9,293 nt of DNA from Chloroflexota bacterium (GTDB lineage Bacteria; Chloroflexota; Dehalococcoidia; Lucifugimonadales; UBA3495): assembly GCA_022562335.1 (NCBI GenBank), contig JADFPM010000094.1, forward strand, positions 1 through 9,293, read 5' to 3'. Within the stretch, counting starts at the first letter, position 1. Each line of letters opens with the position of its first letter. This document shows, in pieces, positions 1 through 6,121 of this stretch. The notes below the pieces were generated by a model, which worked only from the letters and a program-made list of their open reading frames with translations, ran no database searches and was not told the DNA's origin. Position numbers and translations under genes: made by a program.

Positions 1-531
1 GAGGTGGGTGTCCACCGGCTGGTCCGCCTGTCGCCCTTCGACCCCGACCATCTGCCTCACACGTCTTTCGCGGTGGTGGAAGTCCTGCCCGAAGCTGAAG
101 TGGACGATGCGGATATAACCGTCAGGCCCGAAGACATCAAATTGGATTTTTTCCGGTCCAGCGGCCCCGGCGGCCAGAACGTGCAGAAAGTGGCTTCAGC
201 GGTCCGCCTGACCCACCTTCCCACGGGGATCGTCATCAACTGCCAGAACGAGCGCTCCCAGCACCAGAACCGGGAGTTCGCCATGAAGATCCTCATGGCC
301 AAGTTGTTGGCTCGCCAGAACGAGGAAAAGGCTAAGGAGTTGGCCAAAATAAGAGGGGAGCGGCCCATGCCTGAATGGGGTAATCAGATTCGCAGTTACG
401 TGTTGCACCCCTACAAATCGGTCAAGGACCATCGCACCAACTACCAGAGCACCAACCCCGATGCGGTGCTGGCGGGAGACTTGAACGGGTTCATCGCGGC
501 GTATCTGCTGTCCAGGGTGGGAAAAGAATAG
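1..531 (+). CDS. prfB: Peptide chain release factor 2 (RF2), C-terminal part, cut by window start
   Basis: RF2 recognises UGA and UAA stop codons on the ribosome and triggers release of the finished protein. The frame is open from base 1 (Glu-Val-Gly-Val-His-Arg-Leu-Val-Arg), matching the conserved block just before the anticodon-like SPF tripeptide, seen at bases 31-39. SPF marks RF2 rather than RF1, which carries PxT there. The universal GGQ catalytic motif lies in SSGPGGQNVQK, with the Gln codon at 175-177. It is followed by the conserved SAVRLTHLPTGIVINCQNERSQHQNR region, the basic tail and the typical PYKSVKDHRTNYQ C-terminus. Roughly the first half (domain 1 and part of domain 2), including any programmed-frameshift site, lies outside the window. 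The gene ends in TAG and converges on ribBA, with a hairpin between the two. Identification is firm. Confidence 0.96.
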   Translation, partial: EVGVHRLVRLSPFDPDHLPHTSFAVVEVLPEAEVDDADITVRPEDIKLDFFRSSGPGGQNVQKVASAVRLTHLPTGIVINCQNERSQHQNREFAMKILMAKLLARQNEEKAKELAKIRGERPMPEWGNQIRSYVLHPYKSVKDHRTNYQSTNPDAVLAGDLNGFIAAYLLSRVGKE

Positions 532-560
532 GGGCGCCCGCTTAGATTCGGGGCGCCCCT
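530..560. terminator. Bidirectional hairpin terminator between prfB and ribBA
   Basis: A perfect 10-bp inverted repeat (A+GGGGCGCCC at 530-539, GGGCGCCCC+T at 551-560) surrounds an 11-nt loop. It overlaps the last bases of the prfB stop codon and lies 31 bp past the ribBA stop. Read on the minus strand the stem is followed by TATTCTTTTC, a fair T-rich tract. Read on the plus strand it is followed only by GCGTTT. It should therefore work better for the rib operon than for prfB. Position between convergent genes supports a shared terminator. Confidence 0.75.
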
Positions 561-591
561 GCGTTTGGCCGAGGAATATGCCGTTGATCGG

Positions 592-1797
592 TCAGCAGTT
601 GCCCAGGATGTGGCCCATTCTGGCCTTTTTGGTCCGCAGATATTCCCGGTTTTCGTCGTTGACCGTAGCTTCCACCGGCACCCGTTCAACGATCTCCAGG
701 TCGAATCCCGCCAGGCCGACAAGCTTGCGTGGATTGTTGGTAAGAAGCCGTAGTTGCTTGACACCCAGGTCCTGTAAAATCTGAGCCCCGATGCCGTAGT
801 GCCGCATGTCCGGCTCAAACCCCAGGGACCGGTTGGCGTCCACCGTGTCCAGTCCGTTGTCCTGAAGCGAATAGGCCTTTATCTTGTTATGCAGACCAAT
901 GCCCCGGCCCTCTTGGCGCATATACAAGAATACGCCGGCGCCCTCTTTGGCCAGGATGTTAAGGGCCAACTCTATCTGCTCGCCGCAATCACAACGGATG
1001 CTCCCAAATACGTCTCCGGTGAGGCATTCGCTGTGGATACGCACCATCACCGGCGCATCTTTGGTCCACTCGCCGATGGTCAGAGCTATGTGCTCCCCCG
1101 GGTCCACCGCACTGCGGTAGGCGATGGCTTTGAACTCGCCGTATTTGGTGGGCAGACGTGCCTCGGCGACCCGTTCAACCAGTTTCTCGTTGCGCCGCCG
1201 GCTGGCTATGATCTGCGCGATGCTGAGGATTTTTAAATCGTGTTGTTTCCCAAACTTTTCCAGGGAATCCATGCGGGCCATGGTGCCGTCTTCGTTCATT
1301 ATTTCGCAGACGATGCCCGCCGGATACATGCCCATCATGTTGCAAAGGTCTACGATGGCTTCGGTATGGCCGGCCCGGGCCAGGACCCCGCCCGGATGGT
1401 AGCGCAGCGGGAAAAGATGGCCCGGCTTGGTGAAGTCTTCGGGCTTGGTCCCCGGGTCCAGTATGGCTTTGATGGTGGCCGCCCGGTCGTAGGCTGAGAT
1501 GCCGGTGGTGGTGCCTTTTTTATAGTCCACCGACACGGTGAATGCGGTCTGGTCTTTGCTGGAGGCGTTTTGCCGTATCATCAGCGGCATGTCCAACTCG
1601 TCCAACCTTTCGCCGGTCATGGGCATGCACACCAGTCCGCGGGCGTGGGTGGCTATGAAATTGACGGCCTCGGGGGTGACCATTTCGGCGGGCATGACGA
1701 GATCGCCTTCGTTTTCCCGGTTCTCGTCATCGACCACGATCAGCAGTTTGCCTGCTTTCAGGTCATCAAGGGCTTCTTCCAGGCTGCACAGGGGCAT
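592..1797 (-). CDS. ribBA: Bifunctional 3,4-dihydroxy-2-butanone-4-phosphate synthase / GTP cyclohydrolase II
   Basis: The cytosolic enzyme has two domains, one at each entry point to riboflavin synthesis. The N-terminal half (about residues 1-200) turns ribulose-5-phosphate into dihydroxybutanone phosphate plus formate. It shows the acidic metal-binding loop DDENRENEGD (23-32), the TAFTVSVD..GTTTGIS region and GHTEA (143-147). The C-terminal half (about 205-401) opens GTP to the diaminopyrimidine. It shows the zinc cysteines C258, C269 and C271 in HSECLTGD..GSIRCDCGEQ, the catalytic RQEGRGIGL (294-302) and LLTNNPRK (351-358). Both active sites look intact and the 401-residue length is normal. 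The ATG is preceded by AGGGAAGGAAAG at suitable spacing, 42 bp after the ribE stop, so this is the last gene of the ribD-ribE-ribBA unit. The unit ends at the hairpin at 530-560. Confidence 0.97.
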   Translation of the reverse strand: MPLCSLEEALDDLKAGKLLIVVDDENRENEGDLVMPAEMVTPEAVNFIATHARGLVCMPMTGERLDELDMPLMIRQNASSKDQTAFTVSVDYKKGTTTGISAYDRAATIKAILDPGTKPEDFTKPGHLFPLRYHPGGVLARAGHTEAIVDLCNMMGMYPAGIVCEIMNEDGTMARMDSLEKFGKQHDLKILSIAQIIASRRRNEKLVERVAEARLPTKYGEFKAIAYRSAVDPGEHIALTIGEWTKDAPVMVRIHSECLTGDVFGSIRCDCGEQIELALNILAKEGAGVFLYMRQEGRGIGLHNKIKAYSLQDNGLDTVDANRSLGFEPDMRHYGIGAQILQDLGVKQLRLLTNNPRKLVGLAGFDLEIVERVPVEATVNDENREYLRTKKARMGHILGNC

Positions 1798-1839
1798 ATT
1801 AACTTTCCTTCCCTAATCCCAACTGCCCAGGTATTGTTA

Positions 1840-2415
1840 TCAACGCGGTAGGAGGCTCTCTACGTACTTGGCCACGATGTCTGCCTCCAAGTTTACCCGG
1901 TCACCCACCACCTTCACCCTCAGATTCGTATAATGTAGCGTGTATGGTATCACAGAGAGTAAAAATGATGACGCACTCCTTTTTACCACGGTCAGGCTGA
2001 TACCGTCAACGGCGACGAACCCTTTTTCGACGATGTAGGGCATAAGTCTTTTCGGCGCTCTGATGCGCAGGAGAACGCAATCTTCCTCCTGCCGGCGGGC
2101 GGTGATTCGGCCCGTGCCGTCCACGTGCCCCTGAACGATGTGCCCGCCCATCCTGTCGCCAACTGCCAGGGCCCGTTCCAGGTTGACCACGCCACCGGCC
2201 ACCAGGGAACCCAGCGACGTGCGCCTCAACGTCTCCGGCGACAGGTCGACCGAGAACGTCCGGCGGCCCAGTTCCACCACGGTCAGGCATGTTCCGTTTA
2301 TCGCGATGCTGTCACCCAGCTTCAGGTCCTCCAGCACTTTTTCGGCATTCACCGTCATGCGGCTGGGCTCCAGCCGGTCCACAGACCCGGTTTCCTCGAC
2401 TATCCCGGTAAACAC
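1840..2415 (-). CDS. ribE: Riboflavin synthase, alpha subunit
   Basis: Riboflavin synthase (called ribC in E. coli naming) dismutates two 6,7-dimethyl-8-ribityllumazine molecules to riboflavin and the diaminopyrimidine; it acts as a trimer. The protein opens with the signature MFTGIVEE and contains two tandem lumazine-binding barrels. The first is about residues 1-95 (GDSIAINGTCLTVV, 35-47) and the second about 96-185 (GHIVQGHVDG and GFVAVDGISLTVV, 132-144). It ends with the usual KYVESLL. At 191 residues it is slightly short for the family. In the second barrel the stretch IPYTLHYTNL departs from the common IPHT..TTLG pattern. The start codon is GTG at 2413-2415, chosen because AAGGAG lies five bases upstream. 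The gene begins 26 bp after the ribD stop and ends with tandem TGA-TAA stops. Cotranscription with ribD and ribBA is likely. Confidence 0.96.
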   Translation of the reverse strand: MFTGIVEETGSVDRLEPSRMTVNAEKVLEDLKLGDSIAINGTCLTVVELGRRTFSVDLSPETLRRTSLGSLVAGGVVNLERALAVGDRMGGHIVQGHVDGTGRITARRQEEDCVLLRIRAPKRLMPYIVEKGFVAVDGISLTVVKRSASSFLLSVIPYTLHYTNLRVKVVGDRVNLEADIVAKYVESLLPR

Positions 2416-2440
2416 ACTAGCTCCTTGCCCTGGATGATCC

Positions 2441-3562
2441 CTAGACCGTGTTGGATGTTCCTGCTTCAGGGTACCCGGTTATCAACCAATCGTCACCAAT
2501 CTGGACGAACCGGGTCCGGCCCAAACGCAGGGCTTGAGACATGGCCGAGACTCCCTGGCCTTCCACCGGCGATGAGGCTTGGCTGCCGCCGATGATCACC
2601 GGCGCGATGAATGCAAAGACCTTATCTACTTGGTGAGCGTCGATCAGCGACCCCAACACCGTGCCGCCGCCTTCGGCCAGGAGGTTCACCACTCCCCGGC
2701 GGCCCAACTCAGCCAGCAACTCTGCCGCGTCGACCCGGCCGTCCGGTCCGGTGGCGCAGGTCACTATCTCGGCTCCCGCACTTTCCAACTGGGACATCTT
2801 TACCGTTGGGGCTTGGGAAGAAGCGGCGATGATCGTATGGCCCGGTTCGCCCAGCATCCGGGCGTTGGCAGGCGTGCGGCAATTGGTGTCCAGCACCACC
2901 CGCAGCGGTTGGCGGGGAAGGGGAGACCCAGCTGGGTCCCTGGCGGTCAGTTGCGGGTCGTCGGCCAACACCGTGTTGACGCCCACCATCACCGCATCGG
3001 CTTCCTTCCGCATCTGCTGCACCAGGTTCCGGGCCTCGGTCCCGGTGACCCATTTGGAATCGCCGGTGCGGGTGGCGATCTTACCGTCCAGGCTCATGGC
3101 GAATTTGGCAACCACAAAGGGCATGCCGGTGGTGATGTGCTTGGCAAAGGCTTCGTAAAGCTCGGCCGCCGTGTCTGCGTCTTGGCCCCGTGGTAACTCA
3201 ACCTCGATGCCCGCGGACTTCAATTCGGCCACACCTTTGCCGGAAACCTGGGGATTGGGGTCGATGGCCGCCAGGTGGACCCGGCGGATTCCCGCGGCGA
3301 TGATGGCGCGGGTGCAGGGTGGTGTGCGGCCTTGGGTGCAGCACGGCTCCAGGGTGGTGTATATGTCGGCGCCGTGGGACGAATCCCCCGCCTGCACCAA
3401 CGCGGCGATCTCGGCGTGGTCACCTCCCGGAGGCATGGTGAAACCCTCGCCCAATACAGCGCCGTCTTTCACCACCAAAGCCCCTACCGGAGGGTTAGGG
3501 CTGGTGGAACCCTGGGCCTGGCGGGCCAGTTCGATGGCCCGGTGCATGGGTGAGCTTTTCAT
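2441..3562 (-). CDS. ribD: Bifunctional diaminohydroxyphosphoribosylaminopyrimidine deaminase / 5-amino-6-(5-phosphoribosylamino)uracil reductase
   Basis: RibD carries out the second and third steps of the GTP branch of riboflavin synthesis: hydrolytic deamination of the pyrimidine, then NADPH-dependent reduction of the ribose side chain. Residues 1-145 form the cytidine-deaminase-like domain. It has the zinc site HAE (His49, Glu51) and PCC(x7)PPC (Cys74, Cys83), plus the TSPNPPVGA substrate loop (20-28). Residues 148-370 form the reductase domain, with AKFAMSLDGKIA (152-163), GVNTVLADDPQLTAR (194-208) and the nucleotide-binding AEGGGTVLGSLI (296-307). Length 373 is typical and both domains look functional. 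It is the first gene of the operon. The chosen ATG has no clear Shine-Dalgarno sequence; an in-frame TAG upstream excludes a longer protein. A second ATG at codon 6 is possible but also lacks a ribosome binding site. Confidence 0.96.
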   Translation of the reverse strand: MKSSPMHRAIELARQAQGSTSPNPPVGALVVKDGAVLGEGFTMPPGGDHAEIAALVQAGDSSHGADIYTTLEPCCTQGRTPPCTRAIIAAGIRRVHLAAIDPNPQVSGKGVAELKSAGIEVELPRGQDADTAAELYEAFAKHITTGMPFVVAKFAMSLDGKIATRTGDSKWVTGTEARNLVQQMRKEADAVMVGVNTVLADDPQLTARDPAGSPLPRQPLRVVLDTNCRTPANARMLGEPGHTIIAASSQAPTVKMSQLESAGAEIVTCATGPDGRVDAAELLAELGRRGVVNLLAEGGGTVLGSLIDAHQVDKVFAFIAPVIIGGSQASSPVEGQGVSAMSQALRLGRTRFVQIGDDWLITGYPEAGTSNTV

Positions 3563-3627
3563 TTGGGGGTACTCTAGATGAACTTGGATGTGCTATCAAC
3601 CGGACGCTTCCATGATGTCCAGAAAGA

Positions 3628-3655
3628 CGTGGTTATATCACAAAGATATCCCACG
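3628..3655 (-). promoter_or_regulatory. Candidate rib operon promoter (extended -10) inside an operator-like dyad
   Basis: On the minus strand TGATATAAC (plus 3632-3640) fits an extended -10 box (TGn + TATAAC), with no good -35 hexamer; transcription would start near 3625, about 63 nt before ribD. The same bases form an imperfect palindrome. In plus coordinates CGTGG (3628-3632) pairs with CCACG (3651-3655), and ATATC (3635-3639) pairs with GATAT (3645-3649). The arms are separated by a TT/C internal mismatch and a 5-nt centre. A dyad covering the -10 box suggests a repressor site. If transcription started further upstream, it could instead be an RNA hairpin. Both the function and the regulator are inference. 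Confidence 0.4.
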
Positions 3656-3725
3656 CGAGGAAATACTGAGAAAATTTTAACAATCTCCGGGGGGACACCG
3701 CAAGATTTGGAACATAAACGAGAAT

Positions 3726-3760
3726 CCCCTTGGCCTGTCACCTAGTGGAAGGCCAAGGGG
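3726..3760 (-). terminator. Hairpin downstream of the SIMPL lipoprotein gene, possible terminator
   Basis: A perfect 10-bp inverted repeat (CCCCTTGGCC at 3726-3735, GGCCAAGGGG at 3751-3760) encloses a 15-nt loop. The loop can itself form a small CAC/GTG stem. It lies about 115 bp past the lipoprotein stop codon and before the rib promoter region, a sensible terminator position. On the minus strand the stem is followed by ATTCTCGTTTATG, only weakly T-rich, so termination efficiency is uncertain. Confidence 0.5.
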
Positions 3761-3873
3761 TTCGGGCAGGTCTTTCCAGGTTCGCCTGGGATTGGACGGC
3801 TCCTGATTGTTTCCTGAGATATCGTTTGCACGGCTGGGATTGCGGCCACCGTCCGGCCCCGGCCATGTAATAG

Positions 3874-4899
3874 CTAATTTGCAGCTATCTCAAAAGCTCC
3901 CTGTACGGTTATCGAAACCTTCATCTCACCACTGAGAATGGGAGTGGGGGCCGACTCGGCGAAGGCCATCCCGACCCGGGAAGTGTTGAACGAGACGGGT
4001 CCGGGACCGCCGGTCTCGGTGACGTATACCAGGCGGCCCAACTCCACGCCGGCAACCGATGCCACCTGCTTCGCCTTGGCCATCATGTCCTTGATGGCCG
4101 ATTCCCTGGCCTGGTCTTCCAGGTCCTTGGCGTTGTCTATGGTGAAACTGACGCTTTGAAATCGGGTCAGGTCTCCGCCCGCGTCGGCAACCCGGTCGAT
4201 CACTTCTCCCACGTTGTCCAGGTCGCGCACCTTCACGGTCAATTGGTTGGTGACCTGGAATCCCGTGAGCACCTGTTCGTACTCTGTGAAACACCCTTCT
4301 TTGGGAGTGACCAATACCATCACCGGGCCTTCGGGCAGAGGAGACAAGGACTCTCTGACTTCGTCCAAGGTGGCGGTCTGCAGCGTGGAGGTAGACGCAT
4401 CCTTTGTGTCGGACGGGCACCGGGTGATCTCCCGGCGGGTGTACCGGGGGGAAATGTTGAAATTCCTGGTTTGAATGTCCTCCAAAGCTACGCCCTGCTC
4501 TTGCAGCGCGGCGATGGTTGCCGCCATGGCCTCGGCGGCCTGGGAACGGGACTCGCTGACGGTATCGGCCAGCGCTTCCACTCCCATGCTGAGAATGGCC
4601 AGGTCGGGCGCGGCGGTGGCCTCGCCGGTCCCGCTCACCCAGACACCGGTGTTTCCGTTCGAGGCTCCGGTGGAAGACACCGGGAAACCCGCCCGCAACG
4701 CCGGCGAACCCTGCCCCGACAAAAGCCCGGCTAGCTCCGCCGCGATCACCGTTTGGTTGGCGGCGGAGCTGCCTTCGCCGCCGCTGGGCGCCGGCTGGTT
4801 CGCGCAGGCCAGTAGAAATAGCATCCCTGCAGCCAATGCCATTACCGCGAATATTCCTTTTCCTTTGGTCATGGTGCCGTTGGTTATCGTCTTGGTCAT
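3874..4899 (-). CDS. SIMPL-domain (DUF541) lipoprotein
   Basis: This is a predicted lipoprotein anchored on the outer face of the cytoplasmic membrane. SIMPL (DUF541) proteins are linked to stress tolerance in several bacteria but lack a defined biochemical activity. With the start at 4899 the protein has 341 residues: a basic N-terminus, a hydrophobic segment (16-31) and the lipobox LLAC with Cys32 as lipidation site. A Ser/Gly/Ala-rich spacer (33-84) follows, then the SIMPL domain (85-341), opening with VWVSGTGEATAAPDLA and containing NQLTVKVRDLDNVGEVIDRV. A roughly 50-residue stretch at 157-209, with Cys161 and Cys203, interrupts the usual domain pattern. The start at 4899 has AGGAGG five bases upstream. 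A TTG at 4977 would give a 26-residue extension before the signal peptide and has no ribosome binding site. An ECF-type promoter motif lies about 100 bp upstream. Confidence 0.9.
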   Translation of the reverse strand: MTKTITNGTMTKGKGIFAVMALAAGMLFLLACANQPAPSGGEGSSAANQTVIAAELAGLLSGQGSPALRAGFPVSSTGASNGNTGVWVSGTGEATAAPDLAILSMGVEALADTVSESRSQAAEAMAATIAALQEQGVALEDIQTRNFNISPRYTRREITRCPSDTKDASTSTLQTATLDEVRESLSPLPEGPVMVLVTPKEGCFTEYEQVLTGFQVTNQLTVKVRDLDNVGEVIDRVADAGGDLTRFQSVSFTIDNAKDLEDQARESAIKDMMAKAKQVASVAGVELGRLVYVTETGGPGPVSFNTSRVGMAFAESAPTPILSGEMKVSITVQGAFEIAAN

Positions 4900-4996
4900 C
4901 TCATCCTCCTGCCCGCGTTCCCGGTCCTTTGGGAGTCCGGGGTTAGCTGGCGTTATTTGGTAGCTTGGGTCGTTCAACGCGTTGTCTGGTAGGTAA

Positions 4997-5022
4997 GACG
5001 AAGCGATTGCCGGAAAAGTTCC
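4997..5022 (-). promoter_or_regulatory. Candidate ECF-sigma promoter for the SIMPL lipoprotein
   Basis: On the minus strand GGAACTT (-35; GTTCC on plus at 5018-5022) is followed after 17 bp by CGTC (-10; GACG on plus at 4997-5000). GGAAC with CGTC at about 16-17 bp is the classic layout of promoters read by many ECF sigma factors. Transcription would begin near 4990, leaving a leader of about 90 nt before the AGGAGG and ATG of the lipoprotein gene. An ECF sigma gene lies only two genes upstream, which makes it the obvious candidate reader; that assignment is inference. Confidence 0.5.
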
Positions 5023-5115
5023 CCAGCGGATTTGAACCCGGCTAGATCCGGCGATACAAGTTGATAGATCGTAAGTTCTGACAGTGGGACCAAATGCGGG
5101 CGGGCCTGGGCAGCT

Positions 5116-6117
5116 TCAGAAACGCCGGGAAGCCCGCCGCCTTAAAAAGAAGACCGCCGCCAAAGCCAAGAACAGCACCGCCACCGCGGCTTCCAATAAC
5201 CGCCAGATCAAGGGGGTCCCCGGATTTATGAGGGCTGTAAATTCATCGGCGGCAACAGGTGATCCTTGGGTCCGGGTCGAGTCTGGCGATGCCGGCTCTG
5301 AAACCACCGTGGGCAACGGCAAGATCTCCACCGTCTCCGGCTGGGCAGCCGTTGTCTGTTCCGATTGGACGGGGGCCGATTCCGCCGTGATCGGTTTTGA
5401 GTCCTGCTCGGCTTGGGCGGATTCAACGGCCGGCTCCGCCGCCGCCTGAAGCGGGGCCACCGGAGTTTCCAGGCTCATTTCGGCGGATGTTTCCGCCAGC
5501 ATCTCCGCCACGGGAGGAGCCGGTGCCTTCATGACGGCCACCGCGGGTGCTTCCGCCTGCATCTCCGCCACCGCCGGGGCTTCCACCGCCGCTTCCCGTT
5601 CGACCTGAATGGATTCAGCCACGGCTTGTTGGGGAGGTATTTCAAGCTGGAGGCCTCCTGCGGTGCCGGCGGCGGCGGTGGCGCGCTCCTGAATCGGGGC
5701 TTGCGATTCGGCGGTGAAGCGGGCTGTATCTTCGTCCTTCAAGATCACGGTGTTTTGGAGGGTTGGAGCCACCAGCCCCGACGCATCCAGGGAAACCAAA
5801 ACGGCCAGGGCCAAGGCGGCCATGGAAGCGGCGCCGGCGTAGGTCCATTGGGGCACCCGGAATGGGGAAATAGGCCGGCGCTGGGCGATCTCTACCGGAG
5901 GTGCGGCCATGACGAAACTGCGCCGGGGTGCGGCCACCGGCAATCGGCGCAGCATCACGGAGATGTCCCGCAGCTCCTCCAACTCCCGGCGGCAATCGGC
6001 GCAACCGGAGATCACACTCTCCAGCCTTTCCCTGGCCCGGGAGCGCAACCGGCCGTCCAGGAATTCGCTGAGGGTCTCCGGAGAGACGTGCTTATGTCCC
6101 CATCGGAATATACCCAT
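5116..6117 (-). CDS. Membrane anti-sigma factor-like protein with degenerate zinc-finger domain
   Basis: The gene lies directly behind an ECF sigma gene and probably encodes its membrane-bound antagonist. Numbered from the start at 6117 (333 residues), residues 8-60 resemble the anti-sigma zinc-finger (zf-HC2/ZAS) fold. They include His8/His10, LSEFLDGRL, and Cys39-x2-Cys42 followed by RRELEEL. The canonical His four residues before the first Cys is Val here. A 'LRRLP...PRRSF' stretch follows, then a membrane segment (about 92-113). Next comes a long Ala/Pro/Glu-rich region (about 145-290) with tandem ten-residue repeats. A second membrane segment (about 304-325) ends in a very basic tail (RRRASRRF). 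The likely topology is both ends inside and a loop of about 190 residues outside. The ATG at 6117 is preferred because GAGGA sits eight bases upstream; an ATG at 6132, overlapping the sigma gene by 11 bases, lacks such a site. Confidence 0.82.
   Translation of the reverse strand: MGIFRWGHKHVSPETLSEFLDGRLRSRARERLESVISGCADCRRELEELRDISVMLRRLPVAAPRRSFVMAAPPVEIAQRRPISPFRVPQWTYAGAASMAALALAVLVSLDASGLVAPTLQNTVILKDEDTARFTAESQAPIQERATAAAGTAGGLQLEIPPQQAVAESIQVEREAAVEAPAVAEMQAEAPAVAVMKAPAPPVAEMLAETSAEMSLETPVAPLQAAAEPAVESAQAEQDSKPITAESAPVQSEQTTAAQPETVEILPLPTVVSEPASPDSTRTQGSPVAADEFTALINPGTPLIWRLLEAAVAVLFLALAAVFFLRRRASRRF
5494..5583 (-). repeat. In-gene tandem repeat, three 30-bp units encoding ten-residue repeats
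   Basis: Within the anti-sigma-like gene three consecutive decapeptides are related: EAPAVAEMQA, EAPAVAVMKA and PAPPVAEMLA, followed by a decayed fourth (ETSAEM). At DNA level the repeated unit is recognisable on plus as blocks around CATCTCCGCCA and GCTTCCGCC. The repeat lies in the predicted extracytoplasmic Ala/Pro/Glu-rich loop. Such regions commonly change in length by slippage or recombination. Confidence 0.7.
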
Positions 6118-6121
6118 GCCG

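Larger units (their letters stand above)
3563..3873. other. Intergenic region upstream of ribD (311 bp)
   Basis: No gene is visible here. It separates the lipoprotein stop from ribD and holds two structured elements listed separately: a 10-bp hairpin (3726-3760) and an imperfect dyad over a candidate promoter (3628-3655). The part at 3657-3690 is clearly A+T-richer than its surroundings, as expected of a promoter region. I searched the minus strand for the conserved FMN-riboswitch pieces (AGGGAUC-, GGCGGUA- and GCCCGCGA-like blocks) and found none. Confidence 0.6.

Noticed and set aside
2579..3196. 205-residue plus-strand frame opposite ribD
   Set aside because: Shadow of a conserved bifunctional enzyme; no ribosome binding site or domain.
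3563..3873. FMN riboswitch expected upstream of ribD
   Set aside because: None of the conserved riboswitch blocks is present on either strand in this region.
5026..5042. Minus-strand GGGTTCAAATCCGC, resembling the T-arm of a tRNA upstream of the lipoprotein gene
   Set aside because: Only two pairs of the T-stem form, and no acceptor, D or anticodon arm can be built around it; it overlaps the ECF-promoter region by chance.
5099..5138. GGCGGGC/GCCCGCC hairpin at the end of the anti-sigma gene as a terminator
   Set aside because: The loop is long (26 nt), the stem overlaps coding sequence and no T-tract follows on the minus strand.
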